Shown here: in pieces, positions 16,274-24,478 of the stretch
Numbering within the stretch: the stretch's first letter is position 1
Layout of the letters: each line of letters starts with the position of its first letter
Source: an uncultured Lachnospiraceae bacterium
GTDB lineage: Bacteria; Bacillota; Clostridia; Lachnospirales; Lachnospiraceae
DNA: 32,559 nucleotides
NCBI GenBank assembly: GCA_902793335.1
Contig: CADBCZ010000033.1
Span: 1-32,559, forward strand
Reading direction: 5' to 3'
Translations under genes and position numbers: made by a program
The notes under the pieces: model-generated
What the model saw: the letters and a program-made list of their open reading frames with translations, nothing else
Told to the model about the DNA's origin: nothing
Database searches by the model: none

Positions 16274-19036
16274 TCAAACAAATATAAGTCCCTCGTCTTC
16301 ATCCTCATCCTTGCTGATAGACAACATACTGTTCTCTCCGCCGCCAGACATAAGAAGTGTAAGACCTATACGTTTATTAGCACGTTCTCCTGTAGCAACA
16401 TATATCTCACCTGATTCTACAAGTGTAAGTGCAATATCAAGTGCCTGATCCTTGAATCTCATAAGCTCTCGTCTGTCAATAGAACTCAATTTAAACAGAT
16501 ACTGGTTTCTGTTACTTATAAGAAGGATACTGTATCTATTATTGCCGGCTTTCTTTGTAAGCATTCCCGAACCAACCATTCTTGAATTCGCAACAATAAT
16601 CTCTGCATTCTCCTCATCAGCATACTCTTTGTATAGCAAGTTAAATACCTTATTGTATTCTTCGTCACTATCAACATTTACAGGCATCTCTGCAACCGCA
16701 AACTCTACTGCCGAATCAGCGAATCTAATCGTACCTCCTTCATCGTTGATAACAGCTGTACAACTCTTAGGTACAGAAAGTCTGAAGAACTTATTCTGGA
16801 TAACCTTCTTGCCGTCACCCTCAACAGGATTAAGCAACTCTTTGAATTTCTCCTCAATCATGTGCATAGCTGTAAGAGCATCCACATCACCTGATTTAAC
16901 AACATCCTTAAGTCCTTCATAAAGCTTATCAATCTCAGGATTCAATGTACTGTGCATTTCCAAAAGACTCTTAACAGCCGGTATAGAACCCTTACTTGCA
17001 ACGTCATAATAAAGAGCTTCTTTCTCCTGATCTGAAACACCCTTAGAAATCTTATTCTCGATAACTCTGTAAAGATGTTCTTTATTAAAGTCTGTGTAAC
17101 CTGCCTCGTAAGCTTTATAGAAGTAGTCAAGACTCTTGATAGGACCCTTGTATCCTTCCTCCTGTTCTCTAGCTTCACAGTATACACCGAATTCGTATGC
17201 CGCCTGTACACTTCCGAGGTCGATTGCCTCAGTAAATGCTTTCTCAATAGCATGCTTACTTGCAAGGTAGAATACCTGATCCTTCTTGTACATTGCAACC
17301 TTAAGTGCTGTCTCAGCATCACCTTCTCTGATTGCCTGCTCCCAGGAATCTATTGTAGCCTGCAGCTGATCAGGATCTCCAAGATTAACAATATCAGTGA
17401 TATATGGTTCAGCTTCGAAAATACCATTCTCTATCGCACGCTTAAGGTAAAGCAACGCTCTCTCACCATCTCTTCTTCCATCATCAACAAGACCGTAATA
17501 ATAGAATCTTCCGAGATAGAAAGGTACTCTCTTATGTTTTAATCTGTCGGCATTCTCATACCAGTTCTTAGCATCGTCATAGTTCTTAAGATGTTGCTCA
17601 TAAATGGTACCGATAAGGAACGCAAGATCCGGATCTTTGTTTGAATCAAACAACTGTCTTGCATAACTGATTGTCTTTTCAATATTTCTGTAAGGACTTT
17701 CCTCATCATAGTACAGCTCAATCAACAGGTAACTTGCCTGTGTGCTACCATTCTGTAATGCTATGGTTGCATTCTTCATTGCATTCTCATAGTCTTCTAT
17801 GTTGTAGAAATACATCGCCTCGTTATAGTACTGGATTTCCGTTCTGTTAGCACTCTTATCAGAAAGGAGTGTAGGTATAACAAACGCAAATGAATTAGCA
17901 ACTTCAAATATTATCTCGTTATACTGTTCCATTATATCCATTGTTGAACAAACGAAACGGATACAAGCCCATCTGTTCTTCTGTTTGAAAACAAATGATA
18001 CGATGCCCTTATCCATATCCTTATGGTAAAATCTTGCCGAAATACCATTAGCATACTCAGTAACATATGGTGTTATATTAACATCGCATTCATACGCATC
18101 GTTCATATAATAAAGGTAATCATCTATCTTACGAGGTGACTCCTTAGGAACAGAAGTATACGTTACATAGATTGCGAAATCTGTATATGTATGACTAGGA
18201 GCATAATATTCTTCATCCGTATCGACATCAATACTCTTAATCCAATCCTTCGGAAGTTTGTGAACATATCCGTCAACCTGATTGTGAATATATGAATACT
18301 GATACTGAAGCTTCGTAGCATCATTAGGCTTATAATGGAATTCAATCCCCTTAGCTTTACGTTTCTCAGATATCTCAGAATAAATCTTATCCATCTCCTC
18401 AAACGCAATGCTGTCAGCATGTGTAGCATTGTATTCCATTCTGTCCACTGCAGCCTTCGCCTTAGCATCACCCTTGTCAGCAAGCTTCTGATACCACGAC
18501 TTAGCCTTTTCGATATCAACAGGAACGACGAAGTCACCCTTCCTACCGTCTGCGTCAATACGATTAAGACCATTCTCATAAATGTCACCAAGTCTCATAT
18601 ACGCCTGACTGATATTACTTTCAGCAGCTTTCTCTAAATAAGTAATAGCCTTAGTGTAATTCTGAATATCAAGCATTAACAGACCAAGTTTGTAGAACAT
18701 ATTACCATCTTCCACAAACTGAATATATCTCTCGTAATATTTGGCTGCCTTTTCCCTGTCAATCTTAGCCTTAATATTACCGTACTTTCCGGTTTCATGA
18801 ACCTCACCTAATATCTTAAGTGCTTCACAACCGTACTGTTGATACTGAGGCTCCATCATTACGATATCAGCAATCTGATTAAACGCTTTGATAGCCTCTT
18901 CTGAAATACCATGTTCAAGCAGTTCTTTCGCCTTGTTATACTGCTTTTCTACATTGTTGCTCTGCGAGCCTTCCTTTTTACCAACGGCAGATCTGACTAT
19001 TGGAATTTTATTAATAATGTTAGAAAATAAACCCAT
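16274..19036 (-). CDS. Large Sel1/TPR-repeat protein
   Basis: Predicted 920 residues, starting MGLFSNIINKIP; GGGGAGG (19047-19041) lies just upstream, whereas an in-frame start at 19060 has no ribosome site. Two solenoid regions of Sel1/TPR-like helix pairs are visible. One is at about 30-210, with AAKYYERYIQFVEDGNMFYKLG and AKSWYQKLADKGDAKA. The other is at about 410-720, with DDAKNWYENADRLKH and ALLYLKRAIENG. They are separated by a non-repeat domain near 240-400 (DYLYYMNDAYECDVNI), and a second mixed alpha/beta domain with a DEGGTIRFADSAVEFAV core lies near 750-870. There is no signal peptide or membrane helix. Such proteins usually scaffold protein complexes; the partner is unknown. It sits between the crh-like gene and the dnaE group as an accessory insertion with its own promoter. 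Confidence 0.85.
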   Translation of the reverse strand: MGLFSNIINKIPIVRSAVGKKEGSQSNNVEKQYNKAKELLEHGISEEAIKAFNQIADIVMMEPQYQQYGCEALKILGEVHETGKYGNIKAKIDREKAAKYYERYIQFVEDGNMFYKLGLLMLDIQNYTKAITYLEKAAESNISQAYMRLGDIYENGLNRIDADGRKGDFVVPVDIEKAKSWYQKLADKGDAKAKAAVDRMEYNATHADSIAFEEMDKIYSEISEKRKAKGIEFHYKPNDATKLQYQYSYIHNQVDGYVHKLPKDWIKSIDVDTDEEYYAPSHTYTDFAIYVTYTSVPKESPRKIDDYLYYMNDAYECDVNITPYVTEYANGISARFYHKDMDKGIVSFVFKQKNRWACIRFVCSTMDIMEQYNEIIFEVANSFAFVIPTLLSDKSANRTEIQYYNEAMYFYNIEDYENAMKNATIALQNGSTQASYLLIELYYDEESPYRNIEKTISYARQLFDSNKDPDLAFLIGTIYEQHLKNYDDAKNWYENADRLKHKRVPFYLGRFYYYGLVDDGRRDGERALLYLKRAIENGIFEAEPYITDIVNLGDPDQLQATIDSWEQAIREGDAETALKVAMYKKDQVFYLASKHAIEKAFTEAIDLGSVQAAYEFGVYCEAREQEEGYKGPIKSLDYFYKAYEAGYTDFNKEHLYRVIENKISKGVSDQEKEALYYDVASKGSIPAVKSLLEMHSTLNPEIDKLYEGLKDVVKSGDVDALTAMHMIEEKFKELLNPVEGDGKKVIQNKFFRLSVPKSCTAVINDEGGTIRFADSAVEFAVAEMPVNVDSDEEYNKVFNLLYKEYADEENAEIIVANSRMVGSGMLTKKAGNNRYSILLISNRNQYLFKLSSIDRRELMRFKDQALDIALTLVESGEIYVATGERANKRIGLTLLMSGGGENSMLSISKDEDEDEGLIFV

Positions 19037-19131
19037 AATTCCTCCCCTGCTTTTCTTCAATCGTTTTCTTTGATCACTACTGCTTCAGATAACAATATAT
19101 CTTTGTTTTACAATAATGTCAGTCAATCTGT

Positions 19132-19160
19132 ATTTTATCACAGTATTAATCAAAGGGCAA
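19132..19160 (-). promoter_or_regulatory. Candidate promoter of the Sel1 gene
   Basis: On the minus strand TTGCCC (19160-19155), 17 bases, then TAAAAT (19137-19132). Transcription would start about 90 bases before the ATG at 19036. It lies just downstream of the crh-like stop, so the two units are probably separate. Confidence 0.5.
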
Positions 19161-19185
19161 TACATGAACTGCATTGCATCGCAAT

Positions 19186-19443
19186 TCATTTGATATTTTT
19201 TAGATACGCAACAATGTCGGCAACTGCGTCATTTTCGTCTGTACCCTCTGCCTCTACGGTAACCTCTACACCCTGGGCAAGACCAAGACTCATCATACCC
19301 ATAATACTCTTTGCATTGATCTTTTTATCTCCTGACTTGAAGAATACCCTGCTTTCATACTGGCTGGCTTTCTGAACCAAAACAGCAACCGGTCTAGCCT
19401 CAGCATCTGCAGATAAATTAACACATACAGTTTCACTCACCAT
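19186..19443 (-). CDS. crh: Crh-like HPr paralogue with Glu at position 15
   Basis: Predicted 85 residues from ATG at 19443 (GGAGG nine bases upstream). The HPr fold is clear: LVQKASQYES, NAKSIMGMMSLG and the C-terminal AVADIVAYL helix. In HPr the phosphocarrier site is His15 within GLHARP. Here the segment is SADAEARP and residue 15 is Glu, so PTS phosphotransfer is not possible. Ser46, the target of HPr kinase, is kept in KSIMG. This combination, and the position directly after whiA, match Bacillus Crh, which has Gln15 and acts only as a CcpA co-regulator. The gene overlaps the whiA stop by 11 bases, and its kinase hprK lies 4 kb upstream. The symbol is by analogy. Note the loss of the usual Gly-Leu before position 15. 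Confidence 0.88.
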   Translation of the reverse strand: MVSETVCVNLSADAEARPVAVLVQKASQYESRVFFKSGDKKINAKSIMGMMSLGLAQGVEVTVEAEGTDENDAVADIVAYLKNIK

Positions 19444-20434
19444 TTCTGATTTCCTCCGCAATCTTACTTATTTTTCTTAATCTATGATTCACACCTGATT
19501 TTGAAATAGGTGGATTCAACATAGTGCCCAACAACGCCAGATCCGCATCCGGTTCTGACACCCTCAATTCCGCTATCTGTCTCAGAGCAGGACTCAAACT
19601 TTTAAGTCCTCTGGTTTTTTCTATATATTCTATATCGGATATAATGCGCATTGCAGCGCCCACTGTTTTTTTAATATTGGCTGTCTCACAATTGACCCGT
19701 CGATTGATATCATTGCGCATATCCTTCAATATACGGACATTTTCCATATCCATCAGACTGACATACGCCTCCATGATATTGAGCATATCGACAATCATCG
19801 AACCCTCTTTGAGATATACAACGTAGTATTTCTTGCGCTTGACTACCTTTGCATCAAGCATAAAACCTGTTATAACCTCTCTGACAACCTCTGCCATCTC
19901 TTTAGTTTTGGTAACAATTTCAAAATGATACGCCTTGTTGGGATCATTTACCGAACCGGCTGCAACAAAAAAGCCGCGGATAAATGCTTTCTTACAACAA
20001 TCCTTATGTATCACCTGTTTAGGAAAATGACAGTTCTGAAGAGATATCCCGTGTGATGAAACGTACAAAATATCATTGTATACAAGATTATCCAAAAGCT
20101 CATCCTCATCAAGCCAATCCTCTTCCATAAGATCGATATAGTCCGATAACTTGAGCGTCATCAAAATCTTCTCTGTCATCTCTCCGTGTTTAATTGAAAT
20201 ATATTTGGAATGTACCTCATATTCTATTTCGTTATCAAACAAAACGTCTATGAGTTTACATATTTTATCACTAACCGCCTGATTATCCGGATACAGGTCA
20301 AGCAGTACACTTTCATCCTTAAAGCTGACTTCTCCGGTAGCTAAAACAAGAGCAAGCAATTCTGCTATCATACAATGTCTGGCATGATTTTCATGCTTTG
20401 TAATCTCTTCTTTTACCTTGGTTGAAAACGACAT
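19433..20434 (-). CDS. whiA: DNA-binding protein WhiA
   Basis: Predicted 333 residues. The N-terminal two thirds is the homing-endonuclease-like fold of WhiA (FIRGFFVAAGSVNDPNKAYHFE near 150-172), without catalytic residues. The C-terminal part is a helix-turn-helix: SLSPALRQIAELRVSEPDADL followed by LGTMLNPPISKSGVNHRLRKI, which is the family signature. WhiA is a regulator of sporulation septation in Streptomyces and of cell division and nucleoid organisation in Bacillus. It follows rapZ by 46 bases and overlaps the crh-like gene, as in the Bacillus yvcJ-yvcK-yvcL-crh cluster, except that yvcK is missing here. Confidence 0.96.
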   Translation of the reverse strand: MSFSTKVKEEITKHENHARHCMIAELLALVLATGEVSFKDESVLLDLYPDNQAVSDKICKLIDVLFDNEIEYEVHSKYISIKHGEMTEKILMTLKLSDYIDLMEEDWLDEDELLDNLVYNDILYVSSHGISLQNCHFPKQVIHKDCCKKAFIRGFFVAAGSVNDPNKAYHFEIVTKTKEMAEVVREVITGFMLDAKVVKRKKYYVVYLKEGSMIVDMLNIMEAYVSLMDMENVRILKDMRNDINRRVNCETANIKKTVGAAMRIISDIEYIEKTRGLKSLSPALRQIAELRVSEPDADLALLGTMLNPPISKSGVNHRLRKISKIAEEIRNGE

Positions 20435-20480
20435 ATCAACACACCTTTATATATATACTACGACTGAACACAATCGACTG

Positions 20481-21353
20481 TCAGCCTTTACGAATTGCAT
20501 CTTTATAAATATCCCTATGTTCAACCTTCACACTGTAAGGAGAAGGTTCCAACTCTTTATATATTCCGTTGGCAAGAGTTACAGACCTGTGTTTTCCGCC
20601 TGTACATCCAACAGCTATCACCAGACCGTTCTTTCCCTCTTTAATGTAGTTGGGAATAAGAAACTCCAACAAATCTACAGTCTTATTAAGGAATTCTTTT
20701 GCGACATCAAACTGCATTACAAATTCTTTGATTGGTTCATCATTTCCCGTATACGGTCTAAGTTCAAGATCATAGTACGGATTCGGGAGAAATCTCACAT
20801 CAAAAACCAAATCCGCATCCCTTGGTATCCCATACTTAAATCCGAAGGACACAACACTTACAATGAAATTGCTATATTCGGAGCTTCCCAAAAATATCTT
20901 ATCCAATTCAGCCTTAAGCTCTCTGGTAAGCAGGCTTGTAGTATCTATAATATAATCCGCTTCTTTTCTTAAGAATGCTATACGGCTCCTCTCAGCCTTA
21001 ATTCCTTCTTCGACTCTTCCATCCCTCGCAAGAGGATGGTTTCTTCTGGTTTCTTTGTATCGTTTTATCAAAACATCATCATTCGAATCTAAGAATAATA
21101 TCTCATAATTATAATCAGAGGCCTTCAATTCCTGAAGACATTTCGAAAGCTGTTCGAGGTACACTCCGCTTCTTATGTCAAGCCCAACCGCAACATCATC
21201 AATTTCATTATCTTTGTCATAGGCAATCTCAGCAAAACGTTCCATCAGCTGGATTGGAAGATTATCCACACAAAAATAACCCATATCTTCTAATGTTTTA
21301 AGTGTTGTACTTTTTCCGGCACCGCTCATGCCTGTTACGATAACAAACCTCAT
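20481..21353 (-). CDS. rapZ: RapZ/YvcJ nucleotide-binding protein
   Basis: Predicted 290 residues. The N-terminus has the P-loop TGMSGAGKST at 7-16 and CVDNLPIQLMERF. The C-terminal domain has the family signature VIAVGCTGGKHRSVTLA near 256-272. In Escherichia coli RapZ is an RNase adaptor controlling glucosamine-6-phosphate synthase. In Gram-positives the YvcJ homologue binds nucleotides and has been tied to competence, and the RNA target is not conserved, so the exact role here is uncertain. It lies 22 bases after murB and before whiA in one transcript. Confidence 0.96.
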   Translation of the reverse strand: MRFVIVTGMSGAGKSTTLKTLEDMGYFCVDNLPIQLMERFAEIAYDKDNEIDDVAVGLDIRSGVYLEQLSKCLQELKASDYNYEILFLDSNDDVLIKRYKETRRNHPLARDGRVEEGIKAERSRIAFLRKEADYIIDTTSLLTRELKAELDKIFLGSSEYSNFIVSVVSFGFKYGIPRDADLVFDVRFLPNPYYDLELRPYTGNDEPIKEFVMQFDVAKEFLNKTVDLLEFLIPNYIKEGKNGLVIAVGCTGGKHRSVTLANGIYKELEPSPYSVKVEHRDIYKDAIRKG

Positions 21354-21375
21354 ATCATCCTGCCTTTATCCGTCT

Positions 21376-22287
21376 TTAAAAATCACCAACAAGTCTCACT
21401 TCAGGCGATAACTCCACGCCGAATTTCTCGTAAACGCTATTCTTGACATCTTCAATTAAATTAAGTACGTCTTCCGCACTCGCATTACCTTTATTGATTA
21501 CAAAACCACAATGTTTTTCAGAAACGCACGCATCTCCAACACTATATCCCGCAAGACCTGCATCCATTATCAGCTTACCTGCAAAATATCCCTCAGGACG
21601 CTTAAACGTTGAACCTGCGCTTGGAAATTCAAGCGGCTGTTTTGTCTTTCTTGCCACCGCAAGTTCCATCATTTTATCCGATATTGTCTGAATATCACCC
21701 TTTTCTAACTCAAGAGTTGCTCCCAAAACAATATAATTCTCATCCTCAATTATGCTATGTCTATATGAAAAATCCATCTCTTTTCCTGTTTTTTCAACAA
21801 GATTCCCATCGTAGTCCATAAGAGAAACACTTTTCACAATGTCCTTCATTTCCCCGCCATACGCACCGGCATTCATCATTACCGCTCCGCCAAGTGTACC
21901 GGGTATACCGGAAGCAAATTCAAATCCGGTAAGTCCTGCATCTTTTATATCCTGACCCAGTTTGTTAAGCATTGCGCCCGCCTGAGCTTTAACTATATTA
22001 CCCTTAATAGAATATTTATCAAAATTCTTATATAACTGAATTACAACTCCCTCAATACCCTTATCACCTACAAGGATATTGCTTCCATGTCCTAACACAA
22101 AAAACGGAGTCCCGTAAGCTCTACATGAAGCTATAACCTGAGATAATTCCTCCACATTCATTGGCATTACGAAATACCTGGCAGGTCCTCCTATACGAAA
22201 TGTAGTATGTTTGGACATAGGCTCATTAGTCCTTATGTTATCTTCTCCAACTATTCGACACAACTCATTAAGCAAATTCTGACCCAT
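21376..22287 (-). CDS. murB: UDP-N-acetylenolpyruvoylglucosamine reductase
   Basis: Predicted 303-residue flavoenzyme of peptidoglycan precursor synthesis, reducing enolpyruvyl-UDP-GlcNAc to UDP-MurNAc. The FAD-binding part shows HTTFRIGGPARYF, VLGHGSNILVGD and GFEFASGIPGTLGGAVMMNAGAYG. The substrate domain has SAGSTFKRPEGYFAGKLI with the catalytic Ser, GFVINKGNASAEDVL and the C-terminal LSPEVRLVG with the catalytic Glu. I start at ATG 22287 (MGQNLLNEL). The longer in-frame version from 22344 begins with TTG, has no ribosome site and exceeds the usual length. It has its own promoter upstream and leads the murB-rapZ-whiA-crh transcript. Confidence 0.95.
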   Translation of the reverse strand: MGQNLLNELCRIVGEDNIRTNEPMSKHTTFRIGGPARYFVMPMNVEELSQVIASCRAYGTPFFVLGHGSNILVGDKGIEGVVIQLYKNFDKYSIKGNIVKAQAGAMLNKLGQDIKDAGLTGFEFASGIPGTLGGAVMMNAGAYGGEMKDIVKSVSLMDYDGNLVEKTGKEMDFSYRHSIIEDENYIVLGATLELEKGDIQTISDKMMELAVARKTKQPLEFPSAGSTFKRPEGYFAGKLIMDAGLAGYSVGDACVSEKHCGFVINKGNASAEDVLNLIEDVKNSVYEKFGVELSPEVRLVGDF

Positions 22288-22371
22288 TATAACCCTACCC
22301 ATCCAAAACATTTTTGTATCATTTACGAAGTTCAATACGCACAAATCTTCATAAAATCTTAAGCTTACATA

Positions 22372-22401
22372 ATTATATGCTATAAATTATCGTAAAATCA
22401 A
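22372..22401 (-). promoter_or_regulatory. Promoter of the murB-rapZ-whiA-crh unit
   Basis: On the minus strand TTGATT (22401-22396), 18 bases, then TATAAT (22377-22372). It lies between the glk terminator and murB. The leader to the chosen murB start is about 80 bases. Confidence 0.62.
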
Positions 22402-22415
22402 TATAAGAAGTAACG

Positions 22416-22443
22416 AAAAAAAAGGGGAGAAACTCTCCCCTTT
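22416..22443 (-). terminator. Terminator after glk
   Basis: GGGGAGA (22424-22430) and TCTCCCC (22434-22440), extended by AAA/TTT pairs, are followed on the minus strand by eight Us. It separates hprK-glk from murB and the genes after it. Confidence 0.93.
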
Positions 22444-22468
22444 CGTCTTTTTTACCAACTGACCTTGG

Positions 22469-23410
22469 TTATTTTGTCAGAATCGCTTCCGCACATCCGT
22501 AAATACCTGCATCATTACCAAGTGTAGCCAATACAAACTTAGTATTCTTGCAAGCATGGAATACATACTGCTGATAATATTTTGCAGTTGTATCTATTAA
22601 TATATCTCCGGCACGCGAAACGCCGCCGCCTATTACAAATGCCTCAGGATCACATACGCAGGCTATAGTTGCCAACGCCTTACCGAGTGTCTTTCCATGA
22701 TCTTCAACCAATTCTAAAGCAAGCTCATCACCCTCTTTGGCAGCATCGAATATCTCCTTTGCGGAAATATACTGTACATTTCTAAGCTTTGAAGGACGGT
22801 CTGTATTGTTGAGAGCTCTCTCAGCCAATCTGGTAATTCCTGTTGCAGATGCATACTGCTCAAGGCATCCCCTCTTACCGCATCCACAGGATTCAGTTTC
22901 TGAATCATTAACACAAATATGGCCAATCTCGCCACCTGCTCCGTTCTCGCCATACAGCATCTTGCCATGCATAATGATTCCACCGCCGACACCTGTTCCA
23001 AGCGTAACCATTACTATTGATTTGAAGCCTTTGCCGCCTCCCTGCCACATCTCTCCAAGAGAAGCCATATTAGCATCATTACCAACCTTACAAGAAAGAC
23101 CTGTTAAGTTTTCGAATTCTTCCTCAACATTGAATACACCCCAACCGAGGTTAACGCATCTAAGTACTGTACCATCATCCTTAACCGGTCCCGGAACACC
23201 GATTCCCGCTCCGGCAACCTGATCCTTAGCAATCCCTTTATCTTTCATCTTGTGTTCAATTGATGATGCCACATCCGGAAGTATGAAACGACCTCCCTCG
23301 TCCTTTCTTGTTGGGATTTCCCACTTGTCAAGCATCTCTCCTTCAACAGTAAAAAGTCCAAGTTTTACAGTTGTTCCTCCGATGTCTACACCAAATACAT
23401 ACATGCTCAT
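22469..23410 (-). CDS. glk: ROK-family glucokinase
   Basis: Predicted 313-residue cytoplasmic kinase that converts glucose to glucose-6-phosphate with ATP. Visible ROK features are the phosphate-binding FGVDIGGTTVKLGLF at 6-20, catalytic NDA at 111-113, GTGVGGGII, GGEIGHICV at 159-167 and the zinc motif CGCGKRGCLEQ at 175-185. GGAGG lies five bases before the ATG. It follows hprK by 49 bases and ends at a strong terminator, so it is co-transcribed with hprK. In Gram-positives glucokinase is itself linked to carbon catabolite control. The family also includes other hexokinases; glucose is the most likely substrate. Confidence 0.94.
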   Translation of the reverse strand: MSMYVFGVDIGGTTVKLGLFTVEGEMLDKWEIPTRKDEGGRFILPDVASSIEHKMKDKGIAKDQVAGAGIGVPGPVKDDGTVLRCVNLGWGVFNVEEEFENLTGLSCKVGNDANMASLGEMWQGGGKGFKSIVMVTLGTGVGGGIIMHGKMLYGENGAGGEIGHICVNDSETESCGCGKRGCLEQYASATGITRLAERALNNTDRPSKLRNVQYISAKEIFDAAKEGDELALELVEDHGKTLGKALATIACVCDPEAFVIGGGVSRAGDILIDTTAKYYQQYVFHACKNTKFVLATLGNDAGIYGCAEAILTK

Positions 23411-23459
23411 AATGTCCTCCTTAATAATCTCTTAATATAAATCTATTTCAATTATAATT

Positions 23460-24386
23460 CTATTTCTTTTGCCATTGCTGGGTTACTCTGTTGTACATCT
23501 CCTGTGCAGCATTATATCCCATCTCTTTCTGACGATGGTTAACCGCCGCTGACTCAACTATAACCGCAACATTCCTGCCCGGTCTGATTGGAATATTATA
23601 TGTAACCACCTGATTACCCAAATACTCTGTATAATGATCATCCAAGCCCATTCTATCATAATTGGATTCCTTGTTCCACTCCTCAAGGTTGACAACCATA
23701 TCTATGCTCTGAGTCATCTTGACACATTCAAAACCAAACAAAGCCTTGACGTCAATTATTCCAATACCTCTAAGTTCTATGAAATGTCTTGTTATCTCAG
23801 GTGAAGTACCCACCAAAGTGTCATCAGAGACTTTCTTAATCTCCACAACATCATCCGAGACAAGTCGATGTCCTCTCTTGATAAGTTCCAGAGCAGCCTC
23901 TGATTTTCCGATACCGCTCTCTCCCGTTATAAGAACACCCACACCATACACATCGACCAATACAGCGTGTATCGACAACCTCGGTGCAAGTTCTACATGA
24001 AGCCATCTAACCGTCTCATGTACAAATGCTGAAGTAGTAGCCTCTGTAGTTAAAATAGGTATACCGTACTTACGTCCAACCTCAATAATAAAATCCTGAG
24101 GTTCAAGTCCTCTACAAAATACCAGACACGGGAAATTATGATGAAACAACTTGTCAAATATCTGCGCACGCTTTTCATCATCTTCCATACTTGTTATATA
24201 TGCATGTTCAACGTTACCGCATATCTGAATACGATTCTCATCAAAATGTTCAAAGAAGCCTGACAACTGAACCGCAGGTCTGTTGATATCCGGATCGGTA
24301 ATTATTATCTCGTCAGTATTAATCTCCGGAAGATGATTAACAAGATTCATCTTCTCGATTAATTGCGTTAATGTTATGGAATACAT
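23460..24386 (-). CDS. hprK: HPr kinase/phosphorylase
   Basis: Predicted 308-residue bifunctional enzyme that phosphorylates and dephosphorylates Ser46 of HPr or Crh, controlling CcpA-dependent catabolite repression. The C-terminal catalytic half has His140, the P-loop GESGIGKS at 155-162, the VSDDVVEI pair at 176-183, the signature ELRGIGIIDV at 204-213 and RPGRNVAVIVESAA at 268-281. The N-terminal half (1-130) is the regulatory domain. All catalytic elements look intact. It has its own promoter and is followed by glk. A matching substrate, the Crh-like protein, is encoded 4 kb downstream; ordinary HPr is not in the window. Confidence 0.97.
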   Translation of the reverse strand: MYSITLTQLIEKMNLVNHLPEINTDEIIITDPDINRPAVQLSGFFEHFDENRIQICGNVEHAYITSMEDDEKRAQIFDKLFHHNFPCLVFCRGLEPQDFIIEVGRKYGIPILTTEATTSAFVHETVRWLHVELAPRLSIHAVLVDVYGVGVLITGESGIGKSEAALELIKRGHRLVSDDVVEIKKVSDDTLVGTSPEITRHFIELRGIGIIDVKALFGFECVKMTQSIDMVVNLEEWNKESNYDRMGLDDHYTEYLGNQVVTYNIPIRPGRNVAVIVESAAVNHRQKEMGYNAAQEMYNRVTQQWQKK

Positions 24387-24420
24387 TATCTCTCCTTTCT
24401 TCGCCTGTAATCTTTTCTCA

Positions 24421-24449
24421 TTCTAGCACAAATATCATTGCATGTCACT
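24421..24449 (-). promoter_or_regulatory. Promoter of hprK-glk
   Basis: On the minus strand GTGACA (24449-24444), 17 bases, TAGAAT (24426-24421). Each hexamer matches the sigma-A consensus at five of six positions, and the start would be about 30 bases before the hprK ATG. Confidence 0.72.
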
Positions 24450-24478
24450 ATGATAAAACACAGTTATAACAGTTATTT

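Noticed and set aside
19150-19185. Hairpin after the crh-like gene (GAATTGC with GCAGTTC)
   Set aside because: It can form a seven-pair stem but has no U-run; not strong enough to call a terminator.
22288-22344. 19-residue extension of MurB starting with TTG
   Set aside because: No ribosome site precedes it, and it makes the protein longer than the family; it also leaves almost no leader after the promoter.
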